64,000 nt of DNA from Scolanthus callimorphus. Taxonomy: Eukaryota; Cnidaria; Anthozoa; Actiniaria; Edwardsiidae. The notes below the pieces were generated by a model, which saw nothing but the letters and a program-made list of their open reading frames with translations, ran no database searches and had not been told where the DNA came from. Location: NCBI GenBank assembly GCA_033964015.1, contig CM066917.1, forward strand, positions 25,451,951-25,515,950, in the 5' to 3' direction. Of the stretch, positions 40,825 through 51,282 are shown piece after piece. The stretch's first letter is position 1. Each line of letters begins with the position of its first letter. Both the position numbers and the translations under genes were made by a program.

Positions 40825-41178
40825 TTATACTTTAAAGCGATGGGGAGTGTTCTACAATAAAGGCCACAATAACTAACGTAAGATAGGATAGGATCGGATC
40901 GGTTTAAGCATGTTTGAGCAAGAACTCCGCCTAAACATGTTAGGGCAAGTTTGTGCACGCTCATTTGATTATGCGCACCTTCGCCTTTTTATTGGACAAG
41001 ATACAGTTAGGCTCCCAAAGGGGCTACAACATGTTCAGGGCAAGTTTGAACACGCTCACTTTATTTGCCTTGCTATTGGCCAATAAGGGTTTTCGTACTC
41101 TAGGGACACATGGATCGTATACAAACAACTGTCAGGTAAGTATATGTTCATTTCTCGCCTGCTCTCCGCCCAAGAAAG

Positions 41179-42953
41179 ATGTCGAGTAAAAAGTACAAGC
41201 AAGTTGACTGGGCTAAAATTGCAAATGCTTTGCCCAAACCGAAAAGACTTCACTTGGAGAAAGATGAATCCGATGGACTTTTTCACTGCCTAGTGCAGGC
41301 TTGCGATCACGATGGTTTTGGGACTCAAAGAGGCTGCAGGAAACACGTAACTAGAAAGCACGGTTGGTTCTTCTATTTTGATCATAAACCAAGCAATTCA
41401 GAAATTGAGGCTAGTCAAGTTCACGACTGTAATGAAAACGCAAAGAAATCCGAATCCACCAGCGCAAGCAAATCGATTCCAACCTTTGAAGCATCAGGTG
41501 CAATTGCTAAAGAATTCCTTTCTTGGCTCACTGGGAGTGGCGGGGGGTGCAAGAGCGATCGAAAAGCTCAACAAACTGTCAGTAAATGCCTTAAGTTTCT
41601 CAGATTTTGTTGTGATGACGAAGACGAACTGACTTGGAAAAATGTCGACTATAGCTTATGCTCTCCTAACCTTCTCTTTAAATTTGCTGATACGATGCAG
41701 GACACGTGGAGCCTTGGACATGCTGGACGTTTAGGATACCTGGACGCTATTGGGGAGCTAGTGCAATTCCGAAAAGTTAGCGAAGGGTTGTCGGAAACAG
41801 TGGCGAGAGGTTTGTCAGTCACCGAGACGTACTTGAAAAGAGTTCGAAGAACAGTGTCGAAGATGATGAGATTGCAGTGGACCAGCGATCTGGACATCGA
41901 TGTTTTAGAAGCCAAGGGTCACTGGGCATCGCTCGACGAACTACTGGAAGTTGTCTCTTACTACCTTCCTCGATATGAAGAAGTGCTCAAGAAATGCAGG
42001 GACAAACCAGGTAGTGTTTGCTCGGGGGTTTATCGTTTGCCACAAAATTTCTTGCCGTCTACTTGTTTATCAAGGTAAAGGGATCCCGACCTATGACGTA
42101 TCAGTACCTCACAGTTGACATGGTTCGCACAGCGAAAACAAATGGGGGATTCATTGACCAGAAAATGTTTAAAACGGCAGGGAAATACGGTTTTGACTCG
42201 CTCCTTTTGACCGACACTAACATGAAAGTTTTGGATGGATATATCAATCATATTCGCCCTCTGCAGAAACCAGCTTGCAATTACGTGCTAATGACGAGAA
42301 ACGGAGGGCAGCACAACAAGCTCGGTGAGCTCATGAGTAAACTGGTCTTCGATGCCATTGGAAAGTACGTTCATCCGACGCGCTATCGACAGATCGTCGA
42401 GACTGCAAGTTCCAACCAGCTTAGCGCAAGAGAGCAAGACTCGGTTTCAGAGGATCAAAAACACAGCTCGGTTGTAGCAAGAGTGCATTATCAAAAGCAA
42501 AGATCTCGAGAGGTCGCAACGAAGGCGCGCCAATGCTTGGATAAACTACATGGCGACAAGGGAACAAAGCTGGAACAAGATGTGATTTCAAGGCTTTCAG
42601 ACATCTCGTCAGCCTCCTCTCAAGAACAGGATCCGCACCATCTGTCCAGCGGTTCTACAGAAGAAGTAGAAAGTGCAGAGGAGGCGTTGCCACTAAAACG
42701 TGAGTGCAATTTCAATAAAATGCCAAGACGTTCACGCCAGCGCACTTTCAAAGTGGCGAACATCGATCGTACATGCAATAGAAAAAAGGCCATGTTGTTC
42801 ACCCAAGACGAGGACAAATATCTCAAGGCCGGATTGAAAAGGTACGGGTATGGGCAGTGGACAGCCATTCTAAGAGATTCCGAGTTTCATTTCCAGAAAG
42901 GGAGGTCCCCAGACTCGTTGAAAAAGAGAGCGATCGCCAAGTTTCGCCAATAG
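41179..42953 (+). pseudogene. Tyrosine recombinase (zinc finger / Myb), unit A, frameshifted
   Basis: Same gene as at 51283-53058. The run of six Gs at 52128-52133 is five Gs here (42024-42028), which shifts the frame just before the catalytic domain; the downstream part stays open to 42953. One further difference is a missense change near 42,735. Everything else is intact, so either this copy died very recently or the G-run is miscounted in the assembly. Confidence 0.88.
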
Positions 42954-42980
42954 TGTAGAGTTGGAATTTATTAAAGCTTA

Positions 42981-42990
42981 TTTTGGCGCC
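42981..42990 (+). promoter_or_regulatory. E2F-like site upstream of the cyclin gene, unit A
   Basis: TTTTGGCGCC matches the E2F/DP consensus TTTSSCGC and lies 118 bases before the cyclin start codon. E2F sites drive S-phase genes in animals. A chance match is possible. The same site is at 53086-53095 in unit B; I do not see it in unit C. Confidence 0.3.
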
Positions 42991-43107
42991 CTTTCCCTTA
43001 TTGGGACGCTGCTAACCCTTTGCATGCCGGTAGTCAGCGCGAAACTATTAGAGCTGTAACTTTTTGCGTGTTAGGCCTCATTTGCTGTTGAACGCCGAGG
43101 AGCTCAG

Positions 43108-43470
43108 ATGGACGCTGTTATTGATAAGCATCCCGAGTTGTCGCTACGAGATATCAAATTTGCTGGAGAGTTTATACGTGGAGTTTGCGTTTCCAGCTTT
43201 CCAACATCAACGGCCAGTTTGGCGGAAAGTTTGCTCTGGCGCCATTTAAACCGGACAAGAAACCGAAAAAAGTCTACTCTAAGGGAGCTGATCTTGGCGT
43301 GTCTGTTCATTGCCATCAAACTGGAAAACAGTGATATCGAAAGAACCTCCTTATTTATGGACATGGTTTCTACACCGGTGCCAAAAACAGATATCATAGA
43401 GGAGGAGCTTAAAGTACTGGAATCAGTGAATTGGAGGCCCCTGGAATATTACGACATGATAGGACTTTAA
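43108..43470 (+). CDS. Cyclin-fold protein, 120 aa, unit A
   Basis: Identical in predicted sequence to the unit B copy, which holds the full description. The gene follows the recombinase on the same strand after about 155 bases and converges on the helicase gene, whose stop codon is only about 140 bases away. AATAAA lies at about 43,503-43,508 after the stop. Confidence 0.7.
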   Translation: MDAVIDKHPELSLRDIKFAGEFIRGVCVSSFPTSTASLAESLLWRHLNRTRNRKKSTLRELILACLFIAIKLENSDIERTSLFMDMVSTPVPKTDIIEEELKVLESVNWRPLEYYDMIGL

Positions 43471-43610
43471 TAATAGCTCAGTGCTCATTGTGAGAAAAGC
43501 TCAATAAAATATTTTCACGCGTATTTCAATGCTCTGCTCAATTTACTTAAATTCGTTTTAACAACATTTCGTTTTACAACAATCTCGATTCGTTTTAGCC
43601 ACTTTTCAGT

Positions 43611-46600
43611 TTACATTGCTTTATTGAAAAAATTTCCGATTTGCGTTTGACCCCGAGGCAGCTTGCTGGAAGGCCTTGCTTTCTTCGTCTTAACGGGTTG
43701 GGATCGAACTTTGATCCCGCCCCACGCCTGCGACGACGTGTAATCCTCGAACGGCGCCCCTCTTTTTCTGCTAGGTGACTCGCGCAGTAGACCTTCCGCT
43801 GTCAAAATGGACTGACTTGGAGGCGTTTCCACTATGTCTCCTTCAGCAAATCCACTTGACACAAGTGACTCCGGTATTTCTGATAATCAAACAACGGATT
43901 ATAACAGTTTAACACATGGTCTTTTCTATGCAAAGTTTAAGAAATCGAGAAAATGTTTGGCATAACATTAACGGGACTAACCTATTTCTTTCTCGCGGCT
44001 CATCATCGGTGGCTGATGTAGATCGCCTTCGTCCTCGTCGCTTTCTTTCTCGCCGTCGCTTTCACCACCCTGACGTCCGGGGGGATACGGCAAGGGATCC
44101 CACGGGCTTATGATCTCTTCCACTTGATCTTCGCTCACCCATTTCATCGCAAGTGCTGTTTTCTTTCGCTCTTGTAGAACGTACTTCTTCAAGCCTGGTA
44201 TGTTCTCTTCATTAAAGCGCAGGCGAAGAGACTCGGACGCCACTTCCATCCTGTATCGAAGGGCCTGCTTGACGTCGTGAACGGGACACTCGTGCTCTTG
44301 TTTCTGAAGTTCTCGCAACTCCCTCTCTTTTCCAACCACCCAAGGGATCTTGAAATAACTGTCCGCCTTTTCCTTGGCCTCCTTCGCTTCATTTTCCCGC
44401 TTTCCTTCATCTCGCTGTCTTTGGCATTCCGAAGCAGCCCGTTCAAGCTGGGAAGGGAGTTCTTCGATTGGGTTAGATGGTAGGAAATCTGTCACTAAAT
44501 CTTGATCCACGCCGAGTTCAATCAGGTAACGTCGCCTTCTCTCGCGTTGCCCCGCATGCATTTGTCTCACAGATTGCCTCACCTCGTCTACTGTTTCTTG
44601 AGCACAGCTTGCCATGGCCTCTATCATTCTCGCTTTCCCAAAGTCCAGCTCTGATAGGCTTTTTGATTTTGCTCTCTCGAGAGCGTCTACGCGATCAGTG
44701 AGTTGTGTGTCGACCAAAACGTCGTCGGCGTCTTCTTCGGGCTCCTCTTCTTCGGACTCCTCTTCCTCCTCTTCGTTTAGATCGTCTAGAATGGAGTAAG
44801 CAAAACAGCTCGATACAAGTTCTCAAATTATTAGGTGTCTTTTTACCCTTCAAGTCACAGCAAACTACTTCAGATGTTCTATTTCACTCAATCCAATGCT
44901 GAAAAAAAAACTATTAAAAAACATACCTTCTTGGTCCCCCTCGTCATCAGATGATTCTTGGCGTCCTTCGTTCCCTTGACCGTGATCCAGTGTATGCTCG
45001 AAGATATTCCGAAGTTCTGAGGTCGTCAATCCTCGCTGCCCGTAGCTCACGTCACGTTCATCATCTTCAGAATCAGCACATCTTCGTGCCATGCTCGTTG
45101 CCCATACGATGCAATGCATAGGGTGTTCTCTAATCCAACGTGCAGCTTTACTCGACACGTTTGGAAGCGCCTTAAAGTAGTATTTCTTCAACCTAGAAAA
45201 TGGAACGACAACTTTAAGCCACTAATCGTCTACGATTTTCCAAAAGTGGTCTCTGATTCACCAGCCAATTTCAGATTAGCAATCGACCAAAGTTGAGAAT
45301 AACCTACTTTTAAGATTGATAGTGGAAATAGACGCAAGGGACTATGATAAAATAGAGTAATTACCTGTTGTTCATGGCTTGATTGTCCACATCCTCGCCA
45401 AAGTTGAGCTCTTTTTGTGCTGTTATGAATATGGGTGCACGACTGATGAAGGGCTTTGCCGTCTTGTACTTTGTGTCGTGTGCTGATAAACCTCCCTGTA
45501 ATAACACCTTCCAATCATCCAGATCCATCAACGACACTGTCGCTTCATCAAGGTTAATTAGTTGCGTGCTTTCGTCGATTAGAGCTTTGTTGAACTGGCG
45601 CTGCTTCACGATTTTTGCCACTCTCGTCTGATCTATGATCTTGGTAGTAGCGAGAAGCACGGACGTCTTGCCACTGTTTGATGGACCAATAAGGCAAGGG
45701 ATCTTATCCTTGTGGTCGCGCTTGTTCAGTATGAATAAGTTGAGGAAATCCTTGCATAGCTCGGCTGCCTCTTGCTCGTCCAAACTGTTTTCTATTATTT
45801 CTCTGAAGTACTTTGGACCTTCCTCGATTTCGTGATCATAAGGGACAAATGCTCTTGTGGATACCTTTCCCACGTCGTGACGATTTATCACACCATGAAG
45901 AAAACTTTTCGCCTTGAAAGACCAAAACCAGTGGTTCTTTACTTCGACTAGATCGTGATCAATCGTAAATTGCTGTATCGCCTGCGAGTCGGGGTGCTTC
46001 AGTACAGTCAGCAGCTTTGACATATTCTTCAAGAGTCGATCTTTAAACTGTTTGTTCCCTAGGAGGCTGTGTAAGAACTCTTCGATGGAGCATGCGCGCT
46101 GGTACGTGTATGATGCTCCTTCTTGGAGTCGATAAACGTCTCCCTTGTTGACGGCGAAGTTCAGAGTTCTGAGAAATCTCTCCACATCGTTGCATAGGAC
46201 CAGAATCTCGCTACCTAGCATGGGCTGTGCAGCAATATTCTCTTTATCGCCAGATCCTAGTGCTTGAGAATCACGTTCCATGGCCTGAAATACGTCAATT
46301 TGAAGTCCCTTGTCTTTCAATTTCTTTAGACTGGCTTGAAGTAATCCAATGTACTCGGGCTTTATGACAGTCATCCGTACAACTTTGTCTGGACACCTTA
46401 TAATCCTCTCTGTGATGTTCATTCCGCCGTGCGTCAATTCGTCACACAACTCTTGATAACAATGTGAGTATGATTCCTCTAATAAGTCGGCCATATACGA
46501 GTTCTTATGATCTTTCATCGCTTGGCAGATTTTGTTTAACAGCTCTGAAGAATGCTTGGCCTTGTTTCTGGGCATGCCCTAGTGGGATTTACTTCGACAT

Positions 46601-47087
46601 TGCACTTAAGTAGAGCAGATTGTACTACTGACGGCGAAACTGGTGCCCCATTCACTGATTCAATCGCAATCCAATAGGTGATTGCTGGATATCGCTTTTT
46701 TTCAGAAGCCTCTTTGGCGTGCTGTGACTTCTGGGAACTCGGGACAGAGAATGATTGAGTTGCATCTTCTTCCTCGCTTGAATCTTCGACTTCGCCTTCC
46801 TTTTCGTCATTTTTGCGACTTGACGACTTTGGTTCATATGTGGAAATGGATGAAACGAAAAAACAGACGCCGTTTAAACGCGCCACAGTACTGTCGCATT
46901 CATTTCTCTTCGCCACAATGTCATGCCAAGCTTGGATAATTCCTTGCTTCCCACCCTGAAGTCTCCAAATACATTTCACACCGATGATCGTACACCTCTT
47001 CTCCACAACCGGTATAATGTTGGCTTGAATTTCTGCTCGAATCACGGAACTGTTCAGTTGGGGATTCGGTCTATTTCGTCCGTACAT
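43611..47087 (-). pseudogene. SF3 helicase / PIP-box gene, unit A, frameshifted
   Basis: Exons by alignment with unit B: 45365-47087, 44927-45192, 43982-44785 and 43611-43879, preceded by a non-coding exon ending at 47184. The run of four Gs at 56675-56678 is three Gs here (46570-46572), which breaks the frame about 170 codons into the protein, before the helicase domain. Splice sites, Walker motifs and the C-terminal PIP box are otherwise intact. Confidence 0.85.
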
Positions 47088-47236
47088 CTGATAAATAGCA
47101 AAGTATCATGTTAGAAAAATCTTGGACAGAGCGTTTTAGACAACAAATATCGGGTTATAATTTCCAAATGGCAAAGCACTCACCTTCACTTTTCAGCGCC
47201 GTGTACTGGAAGAGATAGGACCGGTTTGGCACCGGC

Positions 47237-47245
47237 ATTTATATA
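47237..47245 (-). promoter_or_regulatory. TATA box of the helicase gene, unit A
   Basis: The minus strand reads TATATAAAT about 25-30 bases before the presumed start of the non-coding first exon (donor CTGAAAAGTGAAG|GTGAGT at 47184). Confidence 0.55.
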
Positions 47246-47264
47246 CACTACAAATAATATATGC

Positions 47265-47760
47265 AAGTATTTCACGTTTGCATCTAGGGAAACATGCTGA
47301 ATTGTTCCATTTCAAAGATATTGATGAACTAGTTGACGTTAAGTGAGAAGTGGTGATGTAACTGAACTAATTAAGGTGCCATGCTTGGGCATTCCTTTCC
47401 AAAAAAATCTTGCCAATGTCAACTCTTTATACACACCGTTCACGTGTACATCTAGAGAATCATTGTTCAATTGTTGCTCTTAAAAACAAGTTGATGTTTT
47501 GCGAGAATTGGTGATGTAATTGAACATATTAAGATGCCGTGCGGCTTTCCTTCCAAAACGAATCTCGTTAATGCCGATTCTTTACACAAGCTGTTCACGT
47601 GTTCATTCAGTTCAACTGTATAAGCAAGCAGTTGACGTGTACAGCTTTGAAATATTTGATGAACTGGTATGTTTTGCGAGGAAGTGAATGAGAAACAAAT
47701 GACTCGGCATTCCTTCCTAATGAATTTCTTGTCAAATCGGTTACCTTAATTTGACAAAAG
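47265..47760. repeat. Three diverged ~155-bp tandem repeats, unit A
   Basis: The phrase GGCATTCCTTTCC or a variant recurs at about 47,388, 47,542 and 47,704, each followed by a TCTTGYCAAT-like stretch and preceded by a GATGTAATTGAAC-like block; CACGTGTACA-like motifs also recur. It lies upstream of the helicase promoter and could be regulatory or part of an origin. Confidence 0.5.
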
Positions 47761-47943
47761 CTTGAGATTCCTAGAAAGGCCGCTGCCAGAGTTTACATGC
47801 AAATACGCATTCTGATCAATTGAAATGTCAGTTAGTTTGCTATTTCCATTTTGCCAAATCAGCTTAAAATCAAGAAACTGCTCTTGATAGAAATTATTGG
47901 CGTTTTCTAGACTTCATTCTCGAAAGACTTTTTCACTCTATAG

Positions 47944-49450
47944 GGCGTATGGTACTTCCAGTCGTAATGGTCTGTTGTATGATACTTACAGTATAATTGA
48001 TGAACAACAGATCATAATAACTGTAAGTGTCATACACGCTATATCAGTCAAATCAGTCATATCAGTGTTTATTGAAAGAGTTATATATTTTCACCTTAAA
48101 ATTGTTTAAAGAATTTTATCAAACACTGATATGACTGATTTGACTGATATAGCGTGTATGATACTTACAGTATAATTGATTAACAACAGATCATAGTTAC
48201 TGTAAGTATCATACACGCTATATCAGTCAAATCAGTCATATCAGTGTTTATTGAAAGAGATATATATTTTCACCTTAAAATTGTTTAAAGAATTTTATCA
48301 AACACTGATATGACTGATTTGACTGATATAGCGTGTATGATACTTACAGTATAATTGATTAACAACAGATCATAGTTACTGTAAGTATCATACACGCTAT
48401 ATCAGTCAAATCAGTCATATCAGTGTTTGATAAAATTCTTTAAACAATTTTAAGGTGAAAATATATAACTCTTTCAATAAACACTGATATGACTGATTTG
48501 ACTGATATAGCGTGTATGATACTTACAGTATCTATGATCTGTTGTTAATCAATTATACTATAATAAATTATAATTATTAATTTTCATTAGTAATTCATGA
48601 ATTAATTTAATTTAATAATTATATTAATAATTATAATTTATTATAGTATAATTGATTAACAACAGATCATAGTTACTGTAAGTATCATACACGCTATATC
48701 AGTCAAATCAGTCATATCAGTGTTTGATAAAATTCTTTAAACAATTTTAAGGTGAAAATATATATCTCTTTCAATAAACACTGATATGACTGATTTGACT
48801 GATATAGTGTGTATGATACTTACAGTATAATTGATTAAAAACAGATCATAATTACTGTAAGTATCATACACACTATATCAGTCAAATCAGTCATATCAGT
48901 GTTTATTGAAAGAGATATATATTTTCACCTTAAAATTGTTTAAAGAATTTTGTCAAACACTGATATGACTGATTTGACTGATATAGTGTGTATGATACTT
49001 ACAGTATAATTGATTAAAAACAGATCATAATTACTGTAAGTATCATACACGCTATATCAGTCAAATCAGTCATATCAGTGTTTATTGAAGGAGATATATA
49101 TTTTCACCTTAAAATTGTTTAAAGAATTTTATCAAACACTGATATGACTGATTTGACTGATATAGCGTGTATGATACTTACAGTATAATTGATTAAAAAC
49201 AGATCATAATTACTGTAAGTATCATACACGCTATATCAGTCAAATCAGTCACATCAGTGTTTGATAAAGTTCTTTAATGAATTTGAAGGTGAAAATATTT
49301 CTCTCAATAAACACTGATATGACTGATTTGACTGATAAAGCGTGTATGAAACTTCCAGTATCTATGGTCTGTCCATAATATAATATTATAAAACAGACCA
49401 TAGTTACTGGAAGTATCATACACGCTATATCAGTCAAACCCACTGTTTGT
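47944..49450. repeat. Palindrome array with AT-rich core, unit A
   Basis: Seven copies of a 179-bp unit. Each pairs arms of about 50 bases (AACACTGATATGACTGATTT through TTACAGTA) around a loop with TAATTGATTAACAACAGATC, so the DNA could form a row of cruciforms. Linkers between arms appear in both orientations. An AT-only palindrome of about 100 bases sits at 48,550-48,650 between units three and four. Position beside the recombination site, symmetry and an easily melted core suggest a replication origin or partition site. Confidence 0.85.
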
Positions 49451-49732
49451 ATATTGAGAATTCGGCTCAGTTGACCACAGGTATCCCGAATATGTCAGAC
49501 TAGACCTTGCATTGGAGAACATACTGAGGAACAAATGTTCCCATCTACCTTGTTCCCTTTAGCCGTGTTCCTTTTCTACTAAACTGTGACTGTATTGTGC
49601 GATGTCATTGCAATCGAAGCCACTGAAAATATCATGAAAAGTGCATTTACGGTCTCCTTTCCAGACTGGCATTTCTCGGAAGAAATCACTTGTTTTCGTG
49701 ATTTAAAAGACCTTCGAAAACCAGGAACAGAT

Positions 49733-49766
49733 ATTTTGGGAAACGATCCCTTACGTTTCCCAAAAT
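49733..49766. other. loxP-like recombination site, A/B junction
   Basis: The left arm ATTTTGGGAAACG (49733-49745) and right arm CGTTTCCCAAAAT (49754-49766) are perfect inverted copies. The 8-bp spacer is ATCCCTTA (49746-49753), which is asymmetric and so gives the site a direction. A 13-8-13 layout is the core-site geometry of Cre/loxP and close to that of Flp/FRT. It lies exactly at the unit boundary and the same unit encodes a tyrosine recombinase. Confidence 0.9.
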
Positions 49767-49918
49767 GAGAGAAACCCGAAATTCTGCTTACTTGCTTTGA
49801 AGTTTGCTGTAAAACTTGGACTAAAACTAGGTTAGCTTCCAGGGCAGATAACTTGATCGTTTTTTGGGATAAAAACCGAGTTGCACGAGTGCTACAATCA
49901 GTCAATTGAAAGGGGTCC

Positions 49919-50928
49919 GTTCCTCTATTTTTGTTCCTTTGTTCCTATAATCAAATTAGGAACCAAACAATTGTTCCTTTTCTTAAATATAAGAACAGCC
50001 CTATGCCCACGAATAGGAACACATTTTGCGTTCACCGGAACAAAAGTATCACTGATTAGGAACCAAACGGTCCTTTGTAATAACAAAGGAACGCATTGTT
50101 CCTAAACATAGAAATAAGCTGGGCCTTTTATATACAATTAGGAATTCACGTTCCTAATCATGACGTTCCTTTTTGAAAAAAGGGAACGTTTTGTTCCCAA
50201 TAATGTAATCAAATGTGAACCATTGTTCCTTTTCACTACGCTAAGGAACCAACAGTTCCGAACTGCTAAGTTCCTATCTCGATGTTTGGTTCTCCTTTGA
50301 GGTAATTGGGAACACCTGTTCCCATTTACCGAGTTTGACAAGCTCAATCAGGAACTTTTTGTTCCTGAACGCACTCCCAATTAGGAACATTCTGTTCCCA
50401 TGACCAAATTGGACCTAACAAAAGGGGAATGTGAAGTTCCTTTGTGTGAAAATAGGGAACGTGCTGTTCCCAATTAAACAGGAATTCTGTTCCCATGACC
50501 AAATTGGACCTAACAAAAGGGGAATGTGAAGTTCCTTTGTGTGAAAATAGGGAACGTGCTGTTCCCAATTAAACAGGAATTCTGTTCCCATGACCAAATT
50601 GGACCTAACAAAAGGGGAATGTGAAGTTCCTTTGCGTGAAAATAGGGAACGTGCTATTCCCAATTAAACAGCAAAAAGGAACAAGGTGGCCCTAAAAAAG
50701 GTAACACTTTGTTCCCATATGAGCAAATGGGATCATATTGTTCCTTTAGCAATAGGAACATTTTGTTCCACTGCAACACAATTAAGAACAAAGAGTTCCT
50801 ATGATCGACATCGGTCCTTTTCACTAAAGGAACGTATTGGTCTTAGATATGGATCTTGGGAACAAAGCGTTCCGAATTTAAAAGGAACGCTTTGTTCCCT
50901 TGATGCATATTTGGGAACACAGTGTTCC
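49919..50928. repeat. GGAAC/GTTCC dyad array, unit B
   Basis: Same array as 39815-40824, shifted by 10,104 bases. A few extra half-sites and a GGAAC-N4-GTTCC dyad lie on the other side of the recombination site, at about 49,530-49,575. Confidence 0.85.
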
Positions 50929-51282
50929 TTATACTTTAAAGCGATGGGGAGTGTTCTACAATAAAGGCCACAATAACTAACGTAAGATAGGATAGGATCG
51001 GATCGGTTTAAGCATGTTTGAGCAAGAACTCCGCCTAAACATGTTAGGGCAAGTTTGTGCACGCTCATTTGATTATGCGCACCTTCGCCTTTTTATTGGA
51101 CAAGATACAGTTAGGCTCCCAAAGGGGCTACAACATGTTCAGGGCAAGTTTGAACACGCTCACTTTATTTGCCTTGCTATTGGCCAATAAGGGTTTTCGT
51201 ACTCTAGGGACACATGGATCGTATACAAACAACTGTCAGGTAAGTATATGTTCATTTCTCGCCTGCTCTCCGCCCAAGAAAG

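Larger units (their letters stand above)
39650..49749 (+). mobile_element. Unit A of the 10.1-kb recombinase/SF3-helicase element
   Basis: Order: recombination site, GTTCC dyad array, tyrosine recombinase (+), cyclin-fold gene (+), SF3 helicase gene (-), diverged repeats, palindrome array, next recombination site. It matches unit B at an offset of 10,104-10,107 bases with almost no substitutions. Two single-G deletions in G-runs break both large genes in this copy. Confidence 0.92.

Noticed and set aside
39517..40964. Short frames (about 70-110 codons) across the GTTCC array and the recombination site, also at 49579-51068 and 59686-61175
   Set aside because: The array frames repeat with the dyads and have no protein-like features. 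A 108-codon frame crosses the internal junction sites, but in unit A its end is replaced by host repeat and it shows no family motif.
41133..41140. 5' UTR splice donor CAG/GTAAGT before the recombinase start
   Set aside because: Good donor in A and B but changed in unit C, and no matching acceptor before the start codon; kept only as a remark.
47944..49450. CRISPR-like array
   Set aside because: Repeats and linkers are both repeated and palindromic, the unit is 179 bp, and the genome is eukaryotic.
39650..49749. Polinton/Maverick or known endogenous DNA virus
   Set aside because: No protein-primed polymerase, DDE integrase, protease, packaging ATPase or capsid frame; long terminal inverted repeats are absent.
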